Below are positions 47,276 through 58,096 of a stretch of DNA of 64,000 nucleotides, one piece after another (positions within the stretch are counted from its first letter, which is position 1; each line of letters opens with the position of its first letter). A program made the position numbers and the translations under genes. The stretch comes from Solen grandis. Taxonomy: Eukaryota; Mollusca; Bivalvia; Adapedonta; Solenidae. The DNA is taken from contig CM037777.1 of assembly GCA_021229015.1 (NCBI GenBank), forward strand, positions 59,420,642-59,484,641. The letters are read 5' to 3'. Under the pieces are notes generated by a model, which saw only the letters and a program-made list of their open reading frames with translations, was not told the origin of the DNA and ran no database searches.

Positions 47276-47996
47276 GAAGATCAGGAATAAAAGAAATGCA
47301 TCAAACATTATTTTAGTATATACATTTCTAAATATATCAAATATCAAATATATTTTGCTATCAATTGACTAGGCATCATGTGAGAGATCTATATCAAAAG
47401 TAAATTAAATTGCACTTATTTATGTTTGGAGAAATTGGGCCACACATCATTCAAGGTAGGATAACTCCTTAATGGCCTACCAAGATAAATGCAAAAAATG
47501 TAAATCAAGAGAACCTAAGCCCTACAAAATGCACATAAAATTCAAAAATATATAAATTTCAGCAAATCCAGCAAAATTTCCGCAAATCCAGCCAATTCCA
47601 ATCCCGCCAAATATTCCCAAAATTCCAAAATGTTTCCGCTATCAATAAATTTCGCAATTCCCTCCGCTATTCAAATAAATTCCAGCAATTCCAGCAAAGT
47701 CCAAATCCAGCAAAATATCCAGAAAAGCCAAAGAAGAGAGCTGAGAGTTACCTATGTATCCGAGCAAAACCCATCTCCATACCAAAAAACTAAATTTTGT
47801 AATCCAGATGGTAACCCCCTGATATGGATGTCACAGCCACTCAAAGATAGAGATAGCCGGCCACTCAAAGTAGTACCACTAGATTTTTTAGACTAATGAA
47901 GTTAGAAAATTAATGTGCATCCAAAAAGAGACTGCCATCTACCTGAATTTTTCCGCCACAAGAAATTTTTATCAAGAAAATTTATCTGCCAAAAAT

Positions 47997-48530
47997 TCAT
48001 TTCAACGCCATAAGTTTCTCCTTCAAGGCAAACAGGAACATCTCTAAACCTAACTGCGACAAATGAACCCCATCGTGCCGAAAAAATCCGGGGGTAACTC
48101 CATCAATTTCGACTGTGACACTTCCCAAGTCCCCCCTGTTTAACCGGCGCACCATTTGACGCCCATATCTATTCAACCTACGCCTTTTTTGGTCCTCTGT
48201 ACTACCAGGGGCCCAAACCAACCTAGGCAAGATATCTATCCAAATGATTTTAACATCAGGGAAGGCTGCTTTAATATACCGCAGCCCGCCTCGTATGAGC
48301 TGAAAAGTTGAGACCTGGGACTCACGCATGTCATTGCCCCCCAAATGGATGAAGACAAACTTGGGAGCTGGCGAAAACATTACCCTCAGCTGGAGACTGC
48401 CCCGGAAATCAGCCCATTTCATTCCCCGGATACCACTCCAGCTGACTGCAAGGTCCCCGCCAACCTGCTTATTCTGTTCCTGGGCGTAAACCCCTGTCCA
48501 ATATATGATGGAATCACCCAGCATCCAAAC
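47997..48530 (-). CDS. SGNH/GDSL-type hydrolase of the retroelement
   Basis: About 175 codons. Block I is LGDS near the start, block III is HLGGNDM at about residues 60-66, and block V is HDGVHLSQLG with Asp-x-x-His at about 151-154; these supply the Ser, Gly/Asn and Asp-His residues of SGNH esterases. The frame continues upstream to a TTCTACAG acceptor-like site (VWMLGDS), so it may be spliced rather than starting at the internal ATG at 48524. SGNH domains occur in Ngaro-type retroelements, where their role is not settled. The frame is intact in this copy. Confidence 0.8.
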   Translation of the reverse strand, partial: VWMLGDSIIYWTGVYAQEQNKQVGGDLAVSWSGIRGMKWADFRGSLQLRVMFSPAPKFVFIHLGGNDMRESQVSTFQLIRGGLRYIKAAFPDVKIIWIDILPRLVWAPGSTEDQKRRRLNRYGRQMVRRLNRGDLGSVTVEIDGVTPGFFRHDGVHLSQLGLEMFLFALKEKLMALK

Positions 48531-48657
48531 ATCTGTAGAAGAAATCAGGCCAATAAAATCCTGTAGTTAATTTATTATTAAATGTAATATCACCATTAAC
48601 AACAGTAAAGTTTCATAAAAATCCAATTTTAATTGTGAAAAAACACCTAATTAGTTC

Positions 48658-49062
48658 CTAATATATTTTGCATAAGCATCGGAGTGCCATCTCCCCAAGG
48701 CTTTAATTTTATCACCCGGCATGCCCAATGCAGCGAGTTGTGATGCCCGGCCTATTCTAAAACTATGTGTCTTGAGATTTATGCAGCCTGGACGAACCCT
48801 GGCAATACACTTCGCTAAAACAGCTGAGAACTGACTTCTGGTAACAGGGTGCTTATTAGCATGACAGAAAAACGGGCCATCCACCTTAGGACGATCATGA
48901 AGATATGTCCTAATAGCATGGACAGGACACAAGCTACTGACGTACTCACATGGTATCTTTAACGTTAATGGATGACCATATTGATTGTTTTTCAAAATTC
49001 GCAAAGTAACAAGAACGAATTTTCCGTCACTATCAAGAGAAACATCATCGCTCAGAATTGAC
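48658..49062 (-). pseudogene. Tyrosine recombinase, C-terminal fragment left of the insertion
   Basis: It carries the HSFRIGRAS box (H-x-x-R) and the end of the gene, LGRWHSDAYAKYIRN and stop, with the likely catalytic tyrosine. The 5' part is cut by the terminal repeat of the DNA transposon at 49059-49062. Positions 48700-49062 are repeated without change at 57114-57476. Confidence 0.85.
48700..49062. repeat. 363-bp direct repeat, left copy
   Basis: Identical base for base, by reading, to 57114-57476 (offset 8,414, no indels). It lies directly outside the left terminal inverted repeat of the 8-kb transposon and is part of the recombinase coding region. Confidence 0.93.
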
Positions 49063-49137
49063 TCTTTTTACCGGAATCCCCCTATTTACCGGAATCTACC
49101 GGAATCCACTTAGATTTTACCGGAATCCCCCTTATTT
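49059..49137 (+). repeat. Left terminal inverted repeat, 79 bp
   Basis: Inverse complement of 57033-57111 with no mismatch seen. It contains four TACCGGAATC units, three of them followed by C runs or CACTT, plausible transposase binding sites. Confidence 0.93.
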
Positions 49138-49548
49138 ATCTTGTATTATGTTATTTTTATATGTTTTTATTATAATTAATGGACTTTAATACGATATTAG
49201 TAATGAATTTCATTAAATACATTTGTATCTGTTTTTAAATGACAGTTGACGTAGGCCTACGTTGTCGTTTACTGTACGAAATCGACTTAGCTATTTAAAG
49301 AGATTCCGATTCTGACATGGTAACTTTTCAAGGTTAATATTATTGTTTTATCTTATTAAACTTACATGTCATATCATTTTCGTCTTATAATTGACTATGG
49401 TTGATACGGATAGCTTTTATTTATAAATTGGTTCGTTTACGGAACAAAATGGCAGAATCTCTTCACCGTGTATTATCCGGTATCAACCTAAAAGCCAGGT
49501 ACATAGTTTTTTTCCCTTGGTTGTTGTTTGACTAGAAATTGCAATGTA

Positions 49549-49612
49549 TTTCTCTCTCTCTCTCTCTCTCCCCCCCTCCCGCCCCTCTCTCTCTCTATCT
49601 CTCTCTCTCTCA
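49549..49612. repeat. (CT)n microsatellite
   Basis: CT dinucleotide run interrupted by CCCCCCTCCCGCCCC. Also present in copy 2 at about 60215-60273 with small length changes. Confidence 0.9.
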
Positions 49613-50319
49613 TATGGTTATGAGAAATGATGTTTCATTAGTAGATATATAACTGGCGCGATTTAATAATACCCATATATAATATAAAACATTTAGTACG
49701 GTTCCATAAACTTACAAACGCAAGATTATCTTCTATTTGATATTATACATACATGCACACCTGGGTGATTGGCATGACCATTGTGGCATGTGCCGTGTCA
49801 ACTTCGATAAAGGTGATAATCCAATTACCGAAAGCGTGCCGCAAGGTGAAATACTGTACACGCGTCAACTGTCACGCGGCACACTTTGATCAGTAGAGGC
49901 ATCGCGTGGCATTATTGAAGATACTGATAATTCACTTTGATTCGCCAAAACACCAATAACTTTACGCCAAATCTGTTCATTAAATATGACAGTTATAATT
50001 AAACAATCTGTATTTTGACTGTCATGTTAAGCCTACTATATACCATTTTATTCATACTGAAGTAGACCGGAATCGACATTTTTAGTTAAGAAACGAGGCT
50101 CTGAAGTATGTTATGTTTGTTTTACTAAGTATACGAGTAATTGGAAACTACGAATCAAAACCGAATAACAACAAAACACAAAATCGGATTCGTAACAAAT
50201 ATCTTTACAACAATGTCAGTTTAATAATAATAAGGTCATTAACAAATGTGATAAAAAAGTAACAAATATCTTTATAACAATTATAAGGTCATAACAAATT
50301 GGTACACCCCAGAGGCAGT

Positions 50320-53198
50320 CTAGTCGTTGGAATCGTCTACTTTGACCTTCTTGTTCATTACTGTCACTGTCTTCTGTTTCCGTTTTCTTTGACCTGGTTT
50401 ACGTCCGTTCGTCCGTGGAGCTGTCACAGTAGTCTTTCCGTCTGTAGATGTAACATATTTTCCGTTAGTCGGTAGAAAATGTCGGTAACGTTTGAAATGA
50501 TTAGTTCGTTGTTTGTCAGTCATCCTAATCCAGTCTTTTGTTAACCTGTAGTCTCCGCTTTGTATAAGTGCATGTCGTAGTTTTCTGAATTGTCCGTTCA
50601 CTAAGTCGTGTATCAAGGTAACCAATTCCGGTAGAGGTTTAGATTTCCAATCTACCGTTTGTTTCAGGACGTGATTCATAGACTCACAGTTATTATTTGT
50701 CCAGTTTTTTATAACCTTGTCGTTCCGTCGTGGGTCGTTAACCTTTTGTTTAATAACTGGTGCCAGTCGTTTATGGAAGTATGCCTGAAACTTTGTCGAT
50801 ACGTCACCTAGTTCGTCAAATATCTCGCTGGCAAGTTCGTCATAACATATGGAATCGTTGGCGTCAGTCAGCCCTCCTTCACCAAATATTTTTTTCATGA
50901 CCTGTGACCTTTGTGTTTTTTGTCACTGCGTCGTCTGTCAAAAAATGTCGCGTATTCTCCTGAAGGTGACGTGTACAGAGGACGTGCGTCGATTCAGGAA
51001 AAACAGTTTCTATTGCCTTGACCAAAGCCTTTTCGTCGTCAGATCCGATAACCAATTTAGAGTGGGGCACGTCATGTAGTTTGAGTTTCAGTTGAAAGAG
51101 GAAATGAGAAAATGATTCGAAATCGCTGTTGTCGTGTATATATATGGGACCAAGGAAGATAGGAGGTTGACCTGTTCGTTGATGAGTGACCGTTTGTTGC
51201 TTATAACATGTAACCGTAACGTGCATCTTGCACAACATAAACGTTTTGTCTATGCCCAGCACCGAGTGACCACTACAACACATAGTCTTTATGTCGGAAA
51301 TCTGTTCGTCGGTAAACAGTATGATGCTGGGCGTTCGTCCGGTCGTCCGTATAACTGACCTAACAAATGGGCTGTTGTCATTGACCATGTTTTCGAGGTG
51401 TCTTATTTGGTCGGCAAAGTTGTCCGTGTGACCATAAACGTTATTTTCTTTCCTTTTTTCTCGGTATTGTCGGTTATAAACTTGTCGATTTGTCGGTTGT
51501 GAAAGGTCGTCATATTTGTCTGCTAGTTCAGTCAAAATCTGATGGGGTTTTACCTTTCCAGTCAGATTGGTAATGTCCGTCATAACCTGTGGAGGTAACC
51601 GTACATACTCTTTGTCCTTCGTCGCATTTCCATGTGAAGTAAGCCCGGGGAATTTACCTTGATATTCGACTAAGACAAATTGACCTACATCCCCGAGCCA
51701 AGTGACTCTTTTCTTATAATCCTTGTCTTTTTTCAACGTCGCGTAGTATCTGTGAACTGTCGTTATCGTCTGTCTGTCGGGCTGAGGTTCGTACGGTGTA
51801 TAGACCACTTTCCCTTTGACCTTTCTTTTACTACATATTTGACCATCCCTGAAATAAACTTGTTTGTGTGTCGCGTCAACTGTCAGATAGTGACTGGTCG
51901 GGGATGACCCTTTACTGCTATCCCAGATTCCGCAGTCGTCAGGGTATGCACTTCTCTTACCTGTCTGTCTGGGGTGTACATTGCTGGAATTGTTCACAAT
52001 AAAAAATACATTATCTTTAACGCCTGGTGGTATATCAGGCAGACCATCATCCGCCTTTATCAGCAAATCAAATACATTGTCTATGGGTAAAAACCCACCA
52101 TTCAATTTACCTGTGTACCTAGGGTCAACATGCCTGTCATCATCATCATCCTCCTCATCATCAACATCAGCATCTACAACATTCTCAAAAACATCACAAC
52201 TTACAATCATCAACAACACAACATCACCACCACTAGCAGCGTTGCCATCACAAACACCTCTATCATCATCAACAACACCAACAGCGTCATCAACCACATT
52301 ATCATCATTGTCATCACAAACACCTCTATCATCATCAACAACACCAACAGCGTCATCAACAACAACACTAGCATCATTGCCATCACAAACACCACCATCA
52401 TCATCCCCACTATCACTAACATCACAAACATCATCAACAGCAACATCATCCTGACGTTTACTGCTGACAATTTCACAGTCATCGAACTCAACAGCACACC
52501 TACGGGATTTTCCTTTGACGATGTCGCTCCATGTCATGGGCGCTGCCCTGACTTTTGCCCGAGGCACAAGGGGGACAAAATGATTCGCTCGGAATCCTTC
52601 TTCCGTAGTCGGTACGGTGGAAGACGTCCACATCAGCTTGATCGGTTGTTCCGTTGATTCTACACCCCTGCCAACAACGTCACGAGTATAGGCTTCCGAC
52701 AACTCACTTTTCGTCGGGAAGAAGGTCTTGATAGGCCGTCCCAGCGCAGCACTAAGGGCGAACACGTGTCCCATCTCTGAGTAGGAAGAGGCCTCAATTG
52801 CGTCACAGACTAGCTTGTCGTACGGACTGGTCACGATCCGGATGTCTTTTATGAAGTCGTTGTGTGCTCCCTTGTTGTAGAACTTCTTGTTCAGGAGCAG
52901 CTCAAGCGCCGTCAACAGTCTGAGGAGTAGATGGTAGTCTTGGCTTCCACAAAGAGCAAGAGACACTGCCCTGTACATGCAGTTTCCATCGCCAGCAGTT
53001 CTGAGAGGGGAGTACTTGTTGGCAATGGACGGTTCATACATGCTGATAATCGTCGAAGATACCTGACAGATGTCCGACCAGCTTTTGACACCACCACTGA
53101 CGGGTACTTCTACGCCATACGTCTGCAGAAGCTTCAGTTCAGACTCAGCCTGGTTGTACAGTGAGTTTCTGCGACGGCTGATACGTTCAATGGTCAAC
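50320..53198 (-). pseudogene. PHD-OTU-MULE transposase, exon 2, copy 1 (frameshifted)
   Basis: After a TTTACAG acceptor at 53198 the frame runs LTIERISRRR. An OTU protease domain has the catalytic DGNC at about exon residues 70-73 and NHF at about 205-207. An Asp-rich linker follows, then a MULE transposase with VLGIDKTFML (first Asp), IGSDDEKAL (second Asp), a C-x2-H box in VLCTRHLQEN and NNNCESMNHVLK (Glu). The tail is basic (PGQRKRKQK). One extra T in the run at 50916-50921 shifts the frame just after the C-x2-H region, so only the C-terminal 192 codons are read in another frame. There is also an in-frame 33-bp deletion near 50535 relative to copy 2. An in-frame TTG at the splice is not a start. 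Confidence 0.87.
52130..52460. repeat. Trinucleotide-like (CAT/CAA/CAC)n tract coding an acidic linker
   Basis: Plus-strand runs of CATCATCATC and CATCAACAAC encode Asp/Val-rich sequence on the minus strand (VDADVDDEEDDDDD). The tract is about 120 bp longer than at 62940-63118 in copy 2 and multiplies a VVDDAVGVVDDDRGVCD unit. The reading frame is kept. Confidence 0.88.
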
Positions 53199-53534
53199 CT
53201 GTAAACAATGCATGCATAAATATGAAAACTTTACTCTTCAAATTATTTCAATTAAACTAAGCTTTTCATTGTTTCATACCTACTGAAGGTCTATGATAAA
53301 TATTTCAGCCCAGAGAGTATCCCGATCTTTATTCTTAAAGACAACCAGTTAGGTTTTACACTCGCCGGCTCGGATTATATGTGTTTTCGTGATTTGTACT
53401 GCATGTGAAAGAAATCTTTACAGTTTTAACAAGTTTGGTTCATTTGTGTTTGACATATTTGTATAGAATTTATTAACGTTAGGCCTGATTATAAGACATT
53501 TTCTTATCAAATGATCGTATCTGGGACAACACAA

Positions 53535-53658
53535 CATAAATGACATTCATATTCAAGGTGTTTCACATAAATGACATTCATATTCAAGGTGTTTCACATA
53601 AATGACATTCATATTCAAGGTGTTTCACATAAATGACATTCATATTCAAGGTGTTTCA
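53535..53658. repeat. 31-bp tandem repeat, four units
   Basis: CATAAATGACATTCATATTC plus AAGGTGTTTCA, at 53535, 53566, 53597 and 53628. Spacing is exactly 31. Confidence 0.93.
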
Positions 53659-54128
53659 CACAGACATACAGTGAGCTACAATTATTCATTCCAGTTCTCC
53701 ATTCGTTTATATAAATCACGTAATATATTTCGTAGTAAAGGTGTGAAGATTGATTCTTTAATAACTACTAACCTCCTACGGCCATCGTTAGGGTGGTATT
53801 TTGTAGCGGGATTTAATTGCGCCCCGCGGAGAAATTGCTGATTGTGTGTGTGTGTGTGTGTGTGTGTAACAGCAGGTGCTAATTGATAGCCGCCAAGGAA
53901 CAATTTGAACAGAAGAACATAACTTTTATACACCCAGGTATCAGTGATACAATATGGCGTTATATACAAACAGTTGTATAAGATATGAAATTTTGTTTCC
54001 GGTCAGTTACGGTCTGAGTAAATTAACAATACATATGCATTATACTAAAGAATAGTAAAATATCAAGTACTTGAATACACTTAAATTTTTGTAAGAAGAT
54101 AAGGTAAGAAAGAATACGTGTTCCACAG

Positions 54129-54795
54129 TTGTATGTAACTCGTTTTACTAGAATTATAAAATACTGGTTTAAAGTTTTAGCAAGTGATAACATTATTTTT
54201 AGAAAATTATATACATTTGCATTATCTGATTGTGAAAAAGGTCATATTAATTGGTTGTCAAATGTACGAAAAGTGTTAAATGATTTTGGTTTTACATATG
54301 TGTGGAATGATATTGAAGACGAGTATCATTTTGTATTAAAATGTCCTTGCTTTAAAAATTTTTAATTATAAATCTTACACTTTATCTACAAGCACATGTT
54401 ATTAGAAATAATATTATTAATACTATTCTTTAACCTGTCTTGTAACTACTGCTAGGAAGACTTGTTTGATTTACATCCGTGGGATTTGAAAACGACATAA
54501 ATACTTTCTACAGCCTTGTTTATTTATTTTTCTCAGGCTATATTTATTTAATAAATATAGTTAACAAGTATGGAAATAGTGATCCATAGTAATTTACTTC
54601 ATTCAGATACTTTAATCATTATTTTACATCATGTAGTACTTTACATTAAACTAAAATGAATTGTTGTCGTATTTAAGTATTTCATGCAAAACCATTGTTC
54701 ACGTGATTATATTATTTATTTTGTTTATTGTGATGTGAATATAAACGATGTACGTATGTACAAGTTTCAATAAAGTATATGTTCTGTTCTGTTCT
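54129..54795 (+). mobile_element. LINE 3' fragment with reverse-transcriptase C-terminal remnant
   Basis: A 78-codon frame carries NWLSNVRKVLNDFGF..VWN and DEYHFVLKCPCFKNF, typical of the region after the RT domain in CR1/L2/I-like LINEs (HFVL.CP). After a 370-bp 3' UTR it ends AATAAAGTATATG and three TTCTG units, the same tail as at 10346-10625. The 5' part is missing. It lies antisense in the transposase intron. Confidence 0.75.
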
Positions 54796-55905
54796 TGAAC
54801 TCATATAAATAAAGTAATTGGGGGGATATGCAATAACAGATGTAACATGTGAATACGATTTTAAGCGGGAGTGCTTCAAATGCGCGAGTATCATCAGGCA
54901 TCATTTGAATAACACAATTTACAAGAAAAATGACCACATAATTACGTTCCTTACCTCAATGCAGTATTAATTAATTTAATAAAGAATGTCAATTCCATAT
55001 GTATATTTATGATGTTTTGTACCTTTGATTAGAACATATCCATGAATCAACGTCCACAGTTGAAGGAGTAAGGGATGGAGTTTATTATTTCCTTAATGAT
55101 GTTGAGGAATATACTATATCCATGCAGTAGCATTTATCTTTCTGTCCATAAACATTCTTTTTTTATACCATAAATCTATAATTCAAAAACGACGAAAAAA
55201 GGAAAGTATCTATTTTTATCACAGCATACGTATGAATCGTATAAACTACTACTACTTGAGGTGGTATTTGGTAGCGGGATTTAATTGCACCCCGCGGAGA
55301 ACTTGCTGTGTGTGTGTGTGTATGTGTGTGTGTCTCACAGCAGGTGCTAACTGATTTTGATTAACTCGGTTTAACATGAAAAGAACCACACAGTTACGTT
55401 TCTTTACCCCAATGCTGTTTTAATTGTATTAATTACTTTAAAAAAAACGTCAATTCCTTATTTCATTATATTTGTCATAACACAGGCGAACAACATTTTT
55501 CAACCGATTTGGTTCAAATTTTGTGTTGTCTCAAGGATTGCAGAGTTATTGCCACTAATTTGACTCTAAATATCTTGTGATGCAAACTTCTTCTACATTT
55601 CTTAACCAATTCAAGGGGTCAAATTTTCGCACAATACCAATAACCCCTGTGTAAACCATATAAAAATTGAATTTATTTTGTTAATTTTATCATGGACGAA
55701 GAACCAACATATTCAACTGAAGAAGTTCGAATTTGTCCATAATATCGTTCATAATCTTAGACTGAAATATACATAGATTTAAGAGCTTGTTTGGGAACCA
55801 AATTGATTACAGATTATTTCGATCATCAAAGGTACATATTATCATAAACGTAACAAAAGTTATATTAAAATAATTATAAAAGAATGTATAAGGAAGGCTA
55901 CATAC

Positions 55906-56108
55906 CTGACCAAGGCGGCACTCACATCGTACGTAATTCCATCAAATCCACATGACCTGCACACAAATTTCAAATGGGACGGAGCCCATGACAGAACTAT
56001 GTCCATCGAGAAACCATTGCATTCACCATGAACAAAACACTTGCAATAATGACATTGTATGAACTCAACTTTTGAACAAGACCGTACACAAATATCACAG
56101 TAATCCAT
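55906..56108 (-). CDS. PHD-OTU-MULE transposase, exon 1 (PHD finger)
   Basis: 203 bp from ATG at 56108 to the donor GTATG at 55901-55905, phase 2. It encodes MDYCDICVRSC and continues as a complete PHD finger: Cys 4, 7, 19, 22, His 27, Cys 30, 50, 53 (C4HC3 spacing). It joins in phase to exon 2 at 53198. PHD fingers usually read histone H3 tails, so one on a transposase could steer target choice or chromatin binding. That is inference. The copy 2 counterpart would lie beyond the right edge. Confidence 0.82.
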
Positions 56109-57032
56109 GGTTGGAAAATACAGTCAGAATTTTTGAAAGCACTGGACAGCGTTTGTACCAGAAATGGTAAGGTTTTCATCTTAAGTTGACTTTTTATATT
56201 AAACTCTTGTCGGCAAATTTTTCTTTGAACTTAAAAGAAAGTACCGTTAGACACTAAAAGTCGGCAAAACATCTTGTGTACAAGCATTTTTTTTTCAATA
56301 AGCGAGTGTGTGTTTTAACAAGAACTTGTTAAAACGCCACTTAATTACGTCTTAATCAGTCTTAATTAAAACTTTAATTTAGAAATCACACATTCATTAC
56401 TCGCGTTAAATTCTTTGTTGTTAATTGGTGGTAATCAAAGACCGCATAGTCGCAAGGTATTCTTTTAGCTCTGCAAACTGTAAATTTTGATTGTGTAATC
56501 TCATTTCAAATAAAGGGTGGCGGTGACTCAAAAGACGATTTGGGATGTACTTTATTTATACATTAAAAGTATTAAAAGTTTTGTTTAAATTTTATTTACA
56601 ATTTAAGAAATAGTCAGACTTATATTGTCTGCTATAGAGCCTCGTACTCAAACTAACGTTGTATATTTCGTGAGACGTGATTCTATGTTGATGCCGCATA
56701 TTCCACTTAACAATAAATCGGCCATGTTGTGTAATGTTACGATCAGTTTACTTAATTTTTATAAAGCTCTCCTTACCAAGCACTGAAAACTAAAAGATAT
56801 AAAGGGTATGACAATTTTTATTAGTATTATTACGAAGATCAGATCAAATAGTCATTCAAAACCACGAGGATGACTTCATGCCGGAATCCACTTAATTGAT
56901 ACCGCTAAGTCAAATACATGAAATGTCCGTTAGGAAAAGAACAAAAATGCTAAATGCAGTTGGCTTTTATGTGGTCACATTTTCTTAGGTACTTTCAATG
57001 ACATAAGTCAATATACGCTTTATTTTACATGA

Positions 57033-57111
57033 AAATAAGGGGGATTCCGGTAAAATCTAAGTGGATTCCGGTAGATTCCGGTAAATAGGGGGATTCCGGT
57101 AAAAAGAGTCA
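57033..57111 (-). repeat. Right terminal inverted repeat, 79 bp
   Basis: Inverse complement of 49059-49137 without mismatch, ending CCGGTAAAAAGAGTCA. The next bases CC separate it from the right copy of the 363-bp direct repeat. Confidence 0.93.
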
Positions 57112-58096
57112 CCGCTTTAATTTTATCACCCGGCATGCCCAATGCAGCGAGTTGTGATGCCCGGCCTATTCTAAAACTATGTGTCTTGAGATTTATGCAG
57201 CCTGGACGAACCCTGGCAATACACTTCGCTAAAACAGCTGAGAACTGACTTCTGGTAACAGGGTGCTTATTAGCATGACAGAAAAACGGGCCATCCACCT
57301 TAGGACGATCATGAAGATATGTCCTAATAGCATGGACAGGACACAAGCTACTGACGTACTCACATGGTATCTTTAACGTTAATGGATGACCATATTGATT
57401 GTTTTTCAAAATTCGCAAAGTAACAAGAACGAATTTTCCGTCACTATCAAGAGAAACATCATCGCTCAGAATTGACCGATTAGCATTTAGGGATGAAGGA
57501 ACTACAATTTCACTGACCCTAAACAGACCAAAAAATGCCAATAGAAATGCTGCCTTAAATAAATTTGCTTCGTAACCATCATAACAAATATCAGGCAAAA
57601 TAGTGGAAATATCAGTTAAAATTTCAACTGTTATTGGCAAACGAGCATCTCTTGACTTCCTTAGCCGAAAACAACCTTCTAATACTTTTTTAACAACAAA
57701 CGATTCACGTAAATCTTGGAAGCCATGTAATTTGTGCATATGATTGACACCAGCCACATAGGTATTTATTGTTTTGGGGGAATAACCCTTCTCAAAACAG
57801 AATGTTACAAATAGTACAATAAAATGAGGCTTAATAGGATAACTAGCAGGCAATTGAAAGTCGCACAAGAAACGCTGAAATACGTTATTTGCAGTTTTAT
57901 ATGCGGACGAAGTATTAGGTGCAATGCTAGCATCCAATAAACACTTTACGCTTCTTTGAAGATCTGCCACAGACAGTCTGGCACTGCTTGTGGATAGGGT
58001 CGGCCTCTGGTGCCAATCTCCTGAACTTGTCCACCTGTAATCGAGACAATGCATCACAAAGAGTGTTTTTGCTACAATTACTGGGCTCATTTTTAG
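57112..58096 (-). pseudogene. Tyrosine recombinase, main part, C-terminus replaced by transposon end
   Basis: It encodes a tyrosine recombinase N-terminal SAM-like domain (TSSAYKTANNVFQRF...YVAGVNHMHKLHG) and catalytic domain with ARG box GLFRVSEI and the HSFRIGRAS box. After GDKIKA the frame runs into the transposon's terminal repeat instead of LGRWHS..Y, so this copy lacks the catalytic tyrosine. The lost end is present at 48658-49062. In DIRS-order elements this enzyme integrates circular DNA copies. Confidence 0.85.
57114..57476. repeat. 363-bp direct repeat, right copy
   Basis: Identical to 48700-49062. Together the two copies flank the 8,053-bp transposon like an oversized target site duplication of exactly 121 codons' length. 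Confidence 0.93.

Larger units (their letters stand above)
53199..55905 (-). other. Intron of the PHD-OTU-MULE transposase gene
   Basis: 2.7 kb between the donor at 55905 (GTATG) and the acceptor ending at 53199. It holds the 31-bp repeat, a LINE fragment and a repeat pair at 53790-53885 and 55257-55350 that shares GTAGCGGGATTTAATTG, CCCCGCGGAGAA, a (GT)n run and AGCAGGTGCTAA. Confidence 0.78.
49059..57111 (-). mobile_element. 8,053-bp MULE-type DNA transposon with PHD-OTU-transposase gene, copy 1
   Basis: Perfect 79-bp terminal inverted repeats (49059-49137 and 57033-57111) start TGACTCTTTTTACCGG and contain four TACCGGAATC units. Inside, a two-exon minus-strand gene encodes a PHD finger, an OTU-type cysteine protease domain, an acidic linker and a MULE DDE transposase. 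It is inserted in a tyrosine recombinase gene and flanked by 363-bp direct repeats instead of the 9-11 bp duplication usual for MULEs. The intron carries a LINE fragment and other repeats. A second copy begins at 59751. Confidence 0.88.

Noticed and set aside
52130..52657. Plus-strand Thr/Ser- or Asn/Ile-rich frames opposite the transposase
   Set aside because: They are antisense shadows of the acidic linker tract (CAT/CAA repeats).
49059..57111. Short 9-11 bp target duplication at the MULE ends
   Set aside because: Nine bases outside the left end (GCTCAGAAT) and right end (CCGCTTTAA) do not match; only the 363-bp repeat is found.
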